From Tetrastigma voinierianum (lineage: Eukaryota > Streptophyta > Magnoliopsida > Vitales > Vitaceae): a DNA stretch of 64,000 nucleotides. Made by a program: the position numbers and the translations under genes. The stretch covers positions 47,788-111,787 of the forward strand of contig JAEQBH010004661.1 in NCBI GenBank assembly GCA_016808115.1, written 5' to 3'. Shown piece by piece: positions 11,831 to 23,891 of the stretch. Under the pieces are notes generated by a model. It searched no databases. It was not told where the DNA came from and saw only the letters and a list, made by a program, of their open reading frames with translations. Positions within the stretch are counted from its first letter, which is position 1. Every line of letters starts with the position of its first letter.

Positions 11831-13624
11831 TGTAAAACCCGAGAAAATTAAATTTTTCTGAAAAATGGTAAAACGGTAATTTCGATTAAAAATACATAAA
11901 TTTTCTAGATCACGGATGACGAAACAGACTTCATCGTTGGAATCGTCTCATGAAATCTAGTTACCCAGTTGAATTTTGTCAAATTCAAAGATAGTAAGAA
12001 TTTCACATTTTTCTGCATCGAGGTAACGAAAGTGACACTCGGGCATTTGTTTGGCCGGCTCACAATGAGCCACAGGCGCGCCAAATGGAGAGGATAAGTC
12101 AAAAGTCCAAGGAGTGGCCATGTGTCACAACTTGATAGGATGGAAATCCAAAGTCTTGGATAAATGGATAAGGGGAATCCAAGAGAGCCAATGAGAGGTT
12201 GGCATGTGGCAAGAGAGGAATTCTCACCGACCATCTTAGACCAAAACCAAAGTGGATGGGAGAGAGGAGGAAATAGGCAGAGAAAAAGGAAGAGAAATAA
12301 GAGAGAAGAGAGAAAGAGAAGAGAGAAGCTCCAACTTCTCTCTACGATATACGGAGATCGAAGGGTCGATTTTCGTCGGGCTAAGAACTAAGATCACCTG
12401 CTTGACAAAGGCTACACTTGGGTACCCAAAACACAAGATTTCGCCAAGGATTCAAGTTAAGAGTTCGGGAAATCAAGGGTTTCAGGTTTAGGAAGTTTCC
12501 ATGGGACTTCCTAGAGCAACTTCTACACTTTAAGAGGTAGGTCTTCTCCTACTTTGGTTATTTTCTACCTTAAGGGTCGTGTGTGGTCAATGGTGGAAGG
12601 TCTCGCCCCCAAGGGGATGTTCGTCAGCATTTTGAACTATGGGAAGATGCCCTATTTTGATCCTACGCATTAGCTGGACTTTAGGACTGGTTTTTAGTTG
12701 GGAAACAAAGGAATTTGGCCGTGTGTCCTTCAGGTAAATTGTAGCCGCATCAGTGAACTTGATGTTAGGCTTTTTGAACTACCCAAATCTAATTTAAGCC
12801 ATCTATGGTCCATTTACCCGTAATCCACCCAAGTGAAAGTCCGGTCCGGGGCCTAGGTTTGTCCCATTAGGTTTGTTCTGGCTAGGTCTATCCGCTAGGG
12901 TCCATTCAACTAGGTTTGTCCTAACATTCGTCCGGCTAGGTGAAAGTTTATCCCGTTTAGGTGAAAATTCTGTCCACTGGTCCGGTCCGGCTAGTGAGCC
13001 CATCCATTGGGTCTAACTGCTCATGTGAGGCCTCCAACTTCGATTCCGCCCATAACTTTCTCGGGCCCGAATCTAATTCATATGTTCTTAGACTCTATGG
13101 AAAGCTCTTTGAGTCTAGAATCTAACCATATGCTTGTGAATGGCATGTTGTGCTCACATATTTTTTGAAAAATTGATTGTTGCACTAAGTGTACTAATCA
13201 CTTGAGTATGGAATGACATGTCAGAATAACACAATCGCTCAGGTGTCATTGCTTGATAATTGAGGACGCGTTATTGTATGAATGGGAGGTCATTACACAG
13301 TTGTAGGCTAATTGTGGACATGATATGTCACAATTAGCTCTCCAGAGGCTAAAGGAAGTCGTTAATTGATCGGGTATCGTTTGTGACGCCAATATGGGCG
13401 TATTTAAATATGTTGACATGATGAATGAAAATTATTAGCCATAAATCGAAATGAGCACATGTAATATTATGTAGATACTTACATTCCATATGCAAGGTAA
13501 CATCGCATCGAGCCTGGTGTGGGTGCATAGAAACTGGGCATCCACCATTCTTGTGAATGTGTGGCCCAAAACTGATACGCCCAATCGAGACTCACAAAGG
13601 GTATAAAATGAAAAACGAAAAACG

Positions 13625-13663
<39 letters not shown>

Positions 13664-13737
13664 AAATATATAAATATAAAGTAGATCCCTCCCCGTGGTG
13701 AGACCCAGATTCTGGGGTAAACGCGGTTAGATACGAG

Positions 13738-13808
<71 letters not shown>

Positions 13809-14420
13809 GCGTTGGCCGCAAAGATGGGGTAGATCCTCCTGTGGTGAAAGACCCGCATTCTAAACGCTGCCAGACATGATCATCCGCTTGCGGAAAGGCC
13901 GTAAAATGTCGGTGGCGCGCGGCGACGCTCCTACTTGAGAACCCAAAATACGCAGCCCCACAAATAAACACACACTGGATTTGATAAAAATTCAAATAAG
14001 TATCGAGGTCTGGCCCAATGAGTCAAGTCTTTGGGTGAAAATAACGGGTTTTTTCACACTTACTGCATGTGAGGAGCTCTGCAGTGACTTGCGCCACAGA
14101 TACAGCGGCTGCATTTCATTCACGGTACGTGAGAATCCATTCTGTGATTTGTGCATCTTGATTGAATGTGCTTCTTTCTTTGGTGACATGACCATTGCAT
14201 GTGCACTTAGGTGGGGAGTAGCCTCTGTAGGATTTTACTCTACTAGGCATTGCTCACTCCATCGTGGGACCCCTTTTTAGGTACAGGGAATGTGCAGAGA
14301 GATGGCGCTCACTAGAGGCCTATATTGAGAAGGAAGCTGTATTGTGGCTTTGATTTATATTTTAAAAACACAGGCTAGAATGTTGACTGATATATGTTTT
14401 GCAGTAAGAGTGACGTAATT
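11831..14420 (+). mobile_element. 3' LTR of chromovirus element B
   Basis: It starts TGTAAAACCCGAGAAAATT, the cleanest LTR start here, with 'atggtaaaacggtaatttcg' and a purine tract at 12250-12330. Its middle (12340-12600) matches the solo LTR at 24089 more closely than the LTRs of A and C. Examples are 'gaaatcaagggtttc' and 'ctacactttaagaggtagg'. It is therefore a second subfamily. Two (TA)n microsatellites have expanded inside it at about 13633-13659 and 13741-13804. The 3' end is not clear and is placed near 14420, where similarity fades. Confidence 0.7.
13741..13804. repeat. (TA)n microsatellite inside LTR B
   Basis: This is an uninterrupted alternating AT run of about 64 bp. A shorter run lies at 13633-13659. 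Overlapping minus-strand frames translate it as Tyr-Ile repeats and are not real genes. Confidence 0.95.
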
Positions 14421-14700
14421 TGAACTCTTATGGACTATGGTTTTGGTTAGTTATGTGCCAGGTGTCGAGTGCATGGGTAACAAATATGTGGTCTGGCTTC
14501 TTTTACTGGGACGGAAACGTGAGGTCGCTTTATAATATTAGTCATGTCAGCTATGTAATTGCATTAAAAGCTATATTCTCGGGTAGAGTTCCCCGTACAA
14601 AGAAGACTATGCCCACCAGCAAATCTCGCTCCCAAAAAGGACTTACGGTGGTGCCCAAGTTACCCGACATCCACGAATTCTTCCCGCATTATTGTGTCGT
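14421..14700. other. Junction between elements B and C, unresolved
   Basis: This sequence lies between the end of LTR B and the recognisable integrase tail of C. Weak integrase-like wording near 14590-14630 suggests eroded pol of C, but I cannot support a feature. Confidence 0.3.
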
Positions 14701-14714
14701 CACACCCTCGTGAT

Positions 14715-15200
14715 TCGGGGGCATCAAAGCTACACCAACATACCGCGGACGACCCTGCAGTTTGAGGTCAGTGACTGCCTCTCAAAGGTGATGCCTGAAA
14801 GAGAAGTGGTCAAGTTTGGCAAGCAGGGGAAGCTAGCGCCGAGGTATATTAGACCTTTCAAGATGCTCGAGAGGGTGGGCATAGTTGCGTACCAGTTGGC
14901 ATTACCACCGAGCTTATCATGTGTTCATAAGGTGTTCCACATCTCCATGCTCCGGAAGTATACTCTAGATCCAGCTCACATAGTGGATTTGGGAGAGATT
15001 GTGTTGATACTGATGGGACCTTCGAGGAGGGACCAGTGCATATCTTGGATAAACGGACAGTTTTCATACACAAGACCGTGAGGGGCTATAGTGAAGGTGT
15101 CAGTGCAACACCAAGGATGAGAGGTGTCGGGAGCAATGAGGACACGATGCGGGCTACCTATCCTTTCTTGTTTGAGGATGAAGGTATGTGGCCGTCGTTT
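14715..15200 (+). pseudogene. Integrase C-terminal remnant, element C
   Basis: The frame at 14692-15081 contains LQFEVSDCLSKVMPE, then VVKFGKQGKLAPRYIRPF, VAYQLALPPSL and VFHISMLRKYTLDPAHIVD. These strings form the conserved integrase C-terminal domain of Tekay/Del chromoviruses. A frameshift follows. The chromodomain-like tail (KTVR...VKV...) continues in other frames to about 15130, ending in TYPFLFEDE-like sequence near 15160-15180. It precedes an eroded polypurine tract and the LTR at 15310, so it is the 3' end of pol of element C. Confidence 0.85.
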
Positions 15201-15309
15201 GTGATAAATGACTAGTTTACATGCATGAGGTTATGTACATTGCATATGCATGTGATTTTATGAATGCAGGTAGAATTTGCAGGACTTAAATTTTTTAAAA
15301 GTGGGGAAA

Positions 15310-17340
15310 ATAAAACCTGTAAAAAACCAATTTTTCCTCAGAAAGGGTAAAACGGTAATTTCAATGGAAAATATAGAATTTTTCTAGATCTCGGATTACA
15401 AAACGGACTTCACCGTGGGAATCGTTTCACGAAATCTAATTAGCCCATCCAATTTCTTTAAATTTCAAGACACTTAACTGCATCGCTTGAAAAATCGAAA
15501 GAATGAGTGGCACTGCACATCGGATGGCCGGAGATAGAGGCCGCTACAAAATGATGGAGAGCAAGTCAAACAAAAGTCTAAGTGGGACCCATGTGGGACA
15601 TGTGTCATAACTTAAGAAGATGGAAATACAAAGAATTGGATAAAAGGATAAGGGGAATCCAAGAGAGCCAATAAGAGGGTGACACGTGGCAAGAGAGGAC
15701 ATCCCACTTGACTTGTTGGACCAAACAATCTAGTGGAGAGAGGGGAAGAAGAGAGAAAAAGGAGAAAAATATATATGAGAGCATATAAGATATGAGATAA
15801 GCCCTCCTTCTCTAGTTTTCTCTGAGATCCCATTACCGCGTCATTGAGCAAGAGGCAAAGTTCGTCCTCGTTCTCGCAGAGCTTTTATGCAGATCTAATC
15901 AGAGTTCACAAACTCCAAGAGGTAGGGGATTTTCCTACTCGATATTATTTATAGCTTAAAAGCCATTTAATGGCATAGTTTTCATCAGAGCCGTGAGTGG
16001 CCTAGATGCTCAGTCCAAAAAATTTTGGATCGAAGGTGGAAATGCTCGCACGCCGCAAATACAAAAAATATAAAAATTTCTAGGTTTCTGGACTGGCGAG
16101 TCATACCCACTGGTCGTGACCCACCGTGATGATACGCCAATCAGGAGCACAAATACAAGGCGACACGCCTCGCACACGCGGGCGAACAAACTGGCGCACA
16201 ATCGGGAGCCCTCGGGGGCGGCGTGATCGTCCAAGGCGTGACATGGACATCGCCTCCGACGAGGAAACCCCACTAACGAGACCCGCCGAAAAAAATAAAA
16301 ATAAATAAAATAAAATAAAATAAAGCTTTGTTTATTTTGCTGTTGCTGCTGCGTGTTTCAATTGTTAAGGCCGGATGATTGCCGAAGGTTGAGATCCCAC
16401 CCAGATCTTTTGTGTGTTATTGTTGATACCAATAATACTTAATGTGTGAAATTTTAGCCAATGTACGCCATTGATATGTCGACATGATTAATGAAACTCA
16501 TCCCATGAGTCGGAAATAATGCACGAAATATTATGTGGCATATACTTGCATCCTATACACCTTTCAGAAGATAAATCGCCCCGTGTGGGCTACAGTGATG
16601 GTTGATTCACTATTCTTCTGCAATGTGTGGGTGAGCTCAAAAAATGGGACAACGTCCAAAATCGAGAGACTCACGGTTGTGGCCCAACAATAATAATAGA
16701 TCGCGCGGTGTCAAGGTAGCAATATGGGGTAGATCACCCCTCCGGGTGAAGACCCAAATCCATTCGCTGCTAGACATGATCATCGTTTCTGAAAGACCGT
16801 AAAAAATGTCACAGGGAAGGCATGTGACGCTCCCCGCAATGAGAACCCAAAATACATGTACTCTACAAATAAACACATACGTAATTTAATAAAATTCAAA
16901 TGAATATTGGAGGTCAGTCCAATGAGTCAAGTCATTGGGTTAAACACCAATGACTAGTTTTTCACATTTGACGTTGCATGTGTGAGGGAGTCTGTCTGGA
17001 CTCGGGTTGTGGGCATGAGGAGTCTCATCCTGCTTGACGATATGTATTATTCCATATAGGACAAATATTTATGGGTATGATTAGATGTTTTATGTATGCC
17101 AAGCATGTGCATATAGGTGGGGAGTAACCCTTGTAGGAAAATTCATCTATTAGGTACACCCCGTCGGGACCCTTCGTACAGACATGGGAGGCCGATTTGT
17201 CAGATTAGTGGAATAGAGCCAACATGTAGCCTTGAGTTTTTGTAAAAGTGTCTTGTATAAAAGGATTTTTATAAAACTCTTTTGGACTATTGTATAAATA
17301 GTCGGGCATGTAATTATTGTATAATTTCTTATATTTTAAA
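15310..17340 (+). mobile_element. 3' LTR of chromovirus element C
   Basis: It follows 'aaaagtggggaaaa' (eroded polypurine tract) and starts with taaaacctg, having lost the initial TG. It carries 'aaagggtaaaacggtaatttc', a purine tract at 15733-15770, and blocks shared with 8556-10578. It ends in 'gtataatttcttat', as the 5' LTR does. The downstream neighbour is unrelated GC-rich sequence, so no TSD could be found. Confidence 0.75.
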
Positions 17341-17439
17341 CTGCTTGAAAAATGAGTACAGTAGGTAAAAGAATTGAGATTACTGAAATTGGGTGAAATT
17401 TGCAAGTGTAGAGAAAGAAGAAGGGTGGGCTACCCGCCT

Positions 17440-18115
17440 GACGCTTCTGGTGCCCCGTCACGGCAGAATTCTCCGTCGCGACAATCGGGGTAGATCGTGA
17501 CAAGGGCTGGTCTAAGGCGTGACATTTCCGTCGCTGATAATGAAGCGCGCACGACAAGGCTCGCATGCGACGACCGCGGCTCCTGGGCCGCCGACACGTG
17601 GCCAGCACACGCCGATCAGCGCTTGGCTCGCACACTACGGCGCCACGAGCAGATGTGTTCTTTCGTGATAGAGAATTCTCTATCGCAACATACTTCCTAT
17701 AGTTTTCTCTGGTCGCATGCATTTCTGCACGTCTTCCCGTGAGCAAATGAGAACCCGAACATGGAATTTTCCCATGTCGCGACATAGGGCTTATGTCACG
17801 ACAGTGCACGGCCGAGGTGCGCACACGACAGAGCTTTCTTTTTCAGCTCTGCTGCGATAGGATCCTTCTGCACGCGACAGGTTCCATGCCAAGGTCAATG
17901 GCTGTAGATTTTTGCAAATTTCTCGCGCCAATGAGAAATTTTTGTGTCATGACAAGGTTCGGGGGCTGGGGACTAGGTGCTTAGGGTCGCAAACGAACCC
18001 CTGGCGTCGTGATGCAGCTTTCCCAAGGTTAATATCTCACGCGACAGGTTTCCAAGGGTGGTGTTGCAAATGTAGATTTTCCTCGTCTCAACTACACTGT
18101 GCCTCAAGGCCCCAG
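17440..18115. repeat. GC-rich block with palindromic CGCGACA motifs
   Basis: This CpG-rich block holds the 12-bp palindrome ATGTCGCGACAT (17774-17785) and several half-matches such as GTCGCGACA at about 17475, GTCACGACAG at 17796 and ACGCGACAGG at 17872 and 18038. It resembles the tails of R1 and the block at 20275. Open frames of 80-160 codons on both strands have no domain signature. Confidence 0.55.
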
Positions 18116-20270
18116 AAAGACCTAATATATATATATGAAAATATATCCAAGGGAGTGAATGTGGTAAATACTCAAAAATCGATGAAACAAAAGTAAGTGT
18201 ACTAAAAACTGGAATGAAAAGACATTAACACTCAACCCTTTCCAAGTGCACGGGTCATACAAGTACAAAGTGGACTCTGTATCCTGATATCGTAATTCAC
18301 TTTTTCTTTGAAAAAGATTTGGCGTTCCTCTCTAATTGAATTGATCAACCCTGTGGACACAAGGGCTCTTCACTATTTAAGCCGATCAACAGATGTGGAA
18401 CAAATCCAATTTAATTGAAATAAAACTAATTTAAAACTAATCCTAAAAATCTACCAAATAAATAACTACTTAATTTTAAAAGGTATGAAGAGAGTCACTA
18501 GTGGATGGGATAACTATTCACAAAACTGCTTTCAGATTTCTCAAAGCGCAACAATTGTGAGTCGAATGTTAGATTCATTCCAAGAGCAATGTATAGCTTG
18601 GATTTCTCTTGGCACTATGCATTTCACTATCTAATACCACCCATATTCCTTAGACAAATGGGTCTAAATAGCTACTCTTGTAAAATTGGCACTCTACATT
18701 TGATTGTTTTTCTTTTTTCAATACTTCACAACCATTTCTTAGGACTGGCATTTGATTCCCCATGTGACAAGACTATGCAAGCCTTCTAATCTAATTGGTA
18801 TATTCTTCAAATCTATAATAAAATTTTCTATCTCCTTGATTAGATCTTTGCTAACATGGGATCAAGCATCCTTCTATCAATTTGAGGTGAGAGACTCCTG
18901 GGATTAAACCGATACATCATCTAATTAACTCACACCATGAGTAAATTCAGAGCGATCTATCAAAGTAATCTTTTAGTTTGATACTCCATAATGAGTTGTA
19001 TTCACTGTTCTGGGGTTATCGCTTTTACTCTCGTGAATCTCCATCTCTCGTGTCACTCAAAGGGTCTCCTCAAATCGTGTATAAAGATACAAATCTATTT
19101 TCCTCGGGTATAAGCTACTAATATTCTGAACAATTAATTATATGAACAATACCAATTATATAAATTCAGTTTTCAAACCCACAAAATAACTGAAAAAACT
19201 ATAAATCTGAATGTTCAACAATTAATCCCCACCTCTAGAGGGTGTTTAATGTTCCATTACTGGATTCCAATCATCACCAATCAAACAAAAACTAAGAAAA
19301 TAAAGAAAGAAATCAAGAGACAAGAAGAGAAAAATCCAAATTTGAGCTTAAATCTTCACCTCAATAGTAAATAAATTGAATATTTTAGTACAGCACCGAA
19401 TCTCTTCAATAGAAATAAAAATTTGCTCTAAAACTACTCTAAGATCTATTAAAAATAAAAATCTACAGCAAAAACTAAGAAAATGGGCAGTTTAGAGAGA
19501 AAACCCATGATAGAGAAAAAATCCAAATTTTAGCTTCTCAACTTATCCAACATTAGTGAAATCTGAATCTCTGTTATACAGCACCGAAATCTCTTCAATA
19601 CAAAGAAAATTTGCTAAAAAATTACTCTAAGATCTACAAAAAAAAAAATCAAAATCAATAGAAAAACTGGAAAAATTGGCAGTTTAGAGAGAAAAACCCC
19701 AAGAGAGAGGTTCTCCAATCTTCCCATCGCCCCCTTTACCTAAAAAACGAGTATATGTATGGTCCTAGGGTGAAATGGGCTTGAAAATAGGCCAAAATAT
19801 CAATTTTCACTTTATTTTTCTCTCTGCTTAGTCGTGATTAATGAAAGAAGTCGGTCGTTTGGTGGTGACCAAGTTTCCTCGGGTCACGATACGCTTTTTT
19901 TTTTTTTGCGATGCCTGTTTACGCGATAATTTCCTGACAAAGAACTGCTTTTCTTCTCCAACTTGTCTAAGCTATAACTTCTTCGCTTAACTCGGGATTT
20001 GGGGCGTGTGAGTACTCGCTGAAAGCTCTTGAATGTAGTATGTAACCATGAGGGAATTTGAACCATTTGATGTTCCGATGGTACATAAAAATTTATCTTC
20101 CCAAAGGGCGCACTCGTAAGACTCTATTGACTCTTCTTTGGAAATATATTGCTCATTTCTTGTCAAATCACTTGCTCTCTATCAATAATCCTACAAAGCC
20201 AAGTTTAGAGGAAATTTTATGAGTTTTACATGAATATGGATATAAAATGCACAAAATAGCATGCGAAATG
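18116..20270. mobile_element. Non-chromoviral LTR-like noncoding segment
   Basis: The wording 'caagtgcacgggtcatacaagtac' (18245-18268), paired tracts of 'aaaatctacagcaaaaactaagaaaa' type (19450-19680), and the block near 20060-20250 ending in 'ataaaatgcacaaaatagc' recall the LTR or untranslated regions of Athila/Tat-type Ty3/gypsy elements in other plants. That is memory-based and no termini, primer site or polypurine tract were found. No coding sequence is visible. It could instead be the untranslated part of one large element that includes the flanking GC-rich blocks. Confidence 0.35.
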
Positions 20271-20274
20271 AACT

Positions 20275-20530
20275 TCAAACATGATGAGTTTCAGACTCAT
20301 CACGCGAGCGACAAGCGACTCAAAGACTCACAACAGCCCAGCATGCATGAGTGCAAGACCAACGGGCGGTGTCAAGGCCCATTATCGACGCTCCCACAAC
20401 GATTAACGCATAACAGCGCACGATTAAGGCCGCCGACAAGTGCGAGTAGGACTCTATCGCGACAGAGACTTCTTTCATTACAACAGACGGTCCAAAGAGC
20501 TAACAATGTATCAGGCTATGCAATCGCATG
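20275..20530. repeat. GC-rich block related to 17.4-18.1 kb
   Basis: This short GC-rich stretch includes 'tatcgcgacagagac' near 20455. It is similar in style to the other CGCGACA blocks and may be the far flank of the same element as 17440-18115. Confidence 0.45.
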
Positions 20531-20636
20531 AGAAACTATTCATGGACACTATTCACAAAAAAAAGACCCTCAAGAATTAGGGAGTCATCATAGATCCGCT
20601 GAGACTATAGCTTCATAATGAGATTCATACATATAT

Positions 20637-21104
20637 TCAAATAGTCTCTTCATCTATAGACATTTGCATCACCGACAAAGCTTCCATCTTCCCATATTCT
20701 ACGGTTGTGAACCAAATCACAGCACAGGCAACACTAACGCATTTCTTAATAAGCCGTTTCAGATATGGAGCCATTGCCAACTCTTCTAAACTGGGAGCAA
20801 ACAGATCAAAAACACCGATCTCAAGGGTGTAGGGGCTGCCAAGATCCACAAAACCATTCGAGTCATCAAGAAACTAGTTGGGCAGTTAAGAAAGAATGAG
20901 AGCTTGAGACTTGAGATCAAGAGGAAAATCGCCATTCTCTCTTTTTGTATTAGGAGTAACGGGTTTGAGGGGAACTCCATTGCTAGCCATTGCATCTTTT
21001 ACAAGTTCAATCACACTAAATTCTTCCAATTTCTCATAAAGTTTCATTGACAAATCCTCTTCTTTCTTCAATTTATCATAGCAAACCACAGGCAAATCTG
21101 CCAT
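20637..21104 (-). pseudogene. Unidentified host gene fragment, frameshifted
   Basis: Two minus-strand frames appear to be one broken coding region. The upstream part (21104-20886) has a lysine/glutamate-rich start (MADLPVVCYDKLKKEEDLSM) followed by EKLEEFSVIELVKDAM and runs into a stop at 20886. The downstream part (20849-20637) has SPYTLEIGVFDLFAPSLEEL and ends at a stop. A third frame bridges the gap. The sequence just before DLPVV reads like a splice acceptor (tttatggcag), so the apparent Met may be intronic and the exon may begin at about 21090. Composition and codon choice look like a real protein rather than chance. I do not recognise the family. AT-rich repeats flank it upstream and a GC-rich block lies downstream. 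Confidence 0.4.
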
Positions 21105-21239
21105 AAATATCCAACAATAATACCGCTGATGAAAAGGGAAACAAGAATATTATGTAAGAAAGATCGGCCTGACTTACATAACATAAAGTCAAACAAGGCA
21201 AAACGTTGCTGCATGAAACCTGAAAAGTACTAGGGAAAG

Positions 21240-22745
21240 AAAAAAATATACCAAGGAAAATGATTTTCACATGTTTGGTTTCATCATGGAAAATATAAAA
21301 GAAAATCAAAATTCTTAAAAATTTTACATATTTTTAAATTTTTTTAGTCCTTATATAATAGAGAAAAACAAATAAAATGAGCATGAATATAGATATAGAA
21401 TTAATTTATTAAGTTAAAACCTATTTTTTATTTTCTCGCAAATTTTCTTTCCTTCCACTTTTCCTCTCTATTTTCTTTCTTTAATACTTTTCAAGTCCAA
21501 AATGGAGCCTTCATATTTAACCTTAATCCAGTACTTCACGATGACGTGTTTTTTTCGACCCAATAAACAAATAAACATCTTTTCAGTCATATATGAAAAG
21601 CTTTGGAGTTTGCATTCGCTTTCAACTTTTTTTCTAGTTATTAAAAGAGGAAATGAAGATATTATCAAGTATTGTTAGCTCAGTTTTGAAAACAATTCTT
21701 GAGAATAGTTTTTTAAAACACATAAAACACAATTTTGGTGCTATTTGACAACTGTTTTTGTTCTCTAGATTTATTCTTTTCTATGTTCTTTGTGTTTTTC
21801 AAATCAAAAAAAAACTAGGAACTAAAAGTGTTCTCCCCTTTTTCCTTGTTCTCTTTGTTTTTTAGAACAAAAAACAGTTTTCAAAAACAGGACCGAAACA
21901 GGTCCATTCATTTAAAATGTGTTTAGTAACTCTTAAAGTCCTAGCAATGGTTGTTTTGTGGGAGAAAAAGAAAGAAACAAAAAAAACAAAAAAAAATGCA
22001 AGTTTGGAGATCATATAATTGGAAGCAAAAAATATTTTTGCAAATTTTCTTTAATGTTTCCATACACTTCCACATTTCTCCAAAGAGGAAACAAAAAAAA
22101 TATATATATATATATCTTCTATTCTGTTAAAAATTCAAAAGAAAATTTAATAATCCCAACCATTGGTCGCTTTAGGGGAAATAGAAATTAAAAAAAGGAA
22201 AACAAACAAACAAAAACATGTATGGAAATCATATAAAAGCAAAGATATTTTACAAAATGGTCATAACAATCTATACATGGCCCAAAACATAAAGTATTGT
22301 TTAAAATATTCTCGATTGAAAATCTACAACATATGCCAACAAGTTCTGAACGACATACGAAGGCTCCGTTTAAACTGCCAGAAAAACTAAGTGAAAAAAC
22401 ATTTAAGAAAATAGTTTTTTCGCTTTAGTTTCACCGTATAACACATAAATCAAATCAAATGATACTTAAAATTTCAAAATTTTACATATTTTTAAATTCC
22501 TTAGTCTTTATATAATAGAGAGAGAAACAAAATGAGCAAAACATATAGTTAATTTATTAAGTTTAAAGTTATTTTTTATTTTCCAACAAATTTTTTTTTC
22601 CACTTTTCCTCTCTACTCTTTTCCCTCCTTCATACTTTTCAAGCCCAAACAAGTTTTCATGCATGGTATATAATATGATGAGCCGATGACACACATTCTG
22701 GTTGTCATGTCCTGGCTCAACATGTATGCAACCTAAGTATATCTC
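21240..22745. repeat. AT-rich DNA with dispersed repeat R2 copies
   Basis: Two copies of an AT-rich repeat (about 21310-21500 and 22470-22650) share 'aaaattttacatatttttaaa', 'ttaatttattaagttt' and 'cacttttcctctcta'. A third copy lies at 28130-28350. No coding potential is seen. Copies start with a 'catgtttggttt'-like string and could be old MITEs, but I found no terminal inverted repeats. Confidence 0.6.
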
Positions 22746-22753
22746 ACACTACA

Positions 22754-23843
22754 TGTGACACCCCAAAACCTGGGGGTCCCGTTGACAACCCGTCAACCTG
22801 CTGAATACCTTGTGAACACCGGGTAACCCGATGTCACATCACTGCATCCCATTTCTTAGGATTAAACTCCCAGGTATATATATTAACTCGCATACCATTT
22901 CGTGCATATGCAATCATTTCCATATAAATACACTGACTATCTCACAAAATGCCTATAAGGAGTTTGATTACAACTCTTTTATACAAAAATATATACATGT
23001 CATAAGTGTGCTCAAAATAAAATACAAAATATAACCAAAGCCACAACCGGTTTCCTTCATGCTTGTTATCCCGAATGAGGAGGGGGTCCCACGACGAGGT
23101 TAGCAAAACCCAATAAAGTAAACTCCTATAAGGGTTACTCCCTACCTAAGTGCATATGCAATGCCGTGTACACACAATAATACACACATTCCAAGTAAAA
23201 CATGCAAGTTTATACCTGAAATTCTACATGCTATGAATGAGATGTGACTCATCATGCCCATGTCCCAAGTCCTCACCGACTCCTCACATGCATAAGGCGC
23301 TAATGAAAATCTATTGGTTTTAACCAAGATCTTTTCAAAACAAAATCTTTTTGTTTTATAAAGAAAAACTCATTGGATATACCTCCAATGTCCATTTGAT
23401 ATTTTAATCCAAATCCCAGTGTGTTTATGCATTTATGGGCCATGGATTCGTGTTCTCATCAGCAGGACGTCGCGCGCGCTCTTCTTCCACGCTTTGACCT
23501 CTTTCACCGCCGGTCTGGCCTAAACCAGTATGGGGTTTTTCACCTAAGGGGTATCTATCCTGCAGCCCAACACATGTATTTTTCATGCTATGCAACCATG
23601 AGAGACTCCATTTCGACATTGTCCCAGCCAGTCTGAAACAACAACTGATTCATCAAGAATGATGAATGATCATAACCATGCACACCACCCAACACAATAC
23701 GATATCCCTGCTGCATATGCAATGCAAATGCCAATGTATGTATCTCATGTTACATGTACAATGAATGCATGAATTAATTTATAAATCGTGACTATTAAGT
23801 ACTATGATAATTATATCAAAACATATAATTTACATCCATCATG

Positions 23844-23891
<48 letters not shown>

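Noticed and set aside
13435..13995. 186-codon minus-strand frame
   Set aside because: It is built on (TA)n and LTR sequence. The Tyr-Ile repeats are a translation of the microsatellite.
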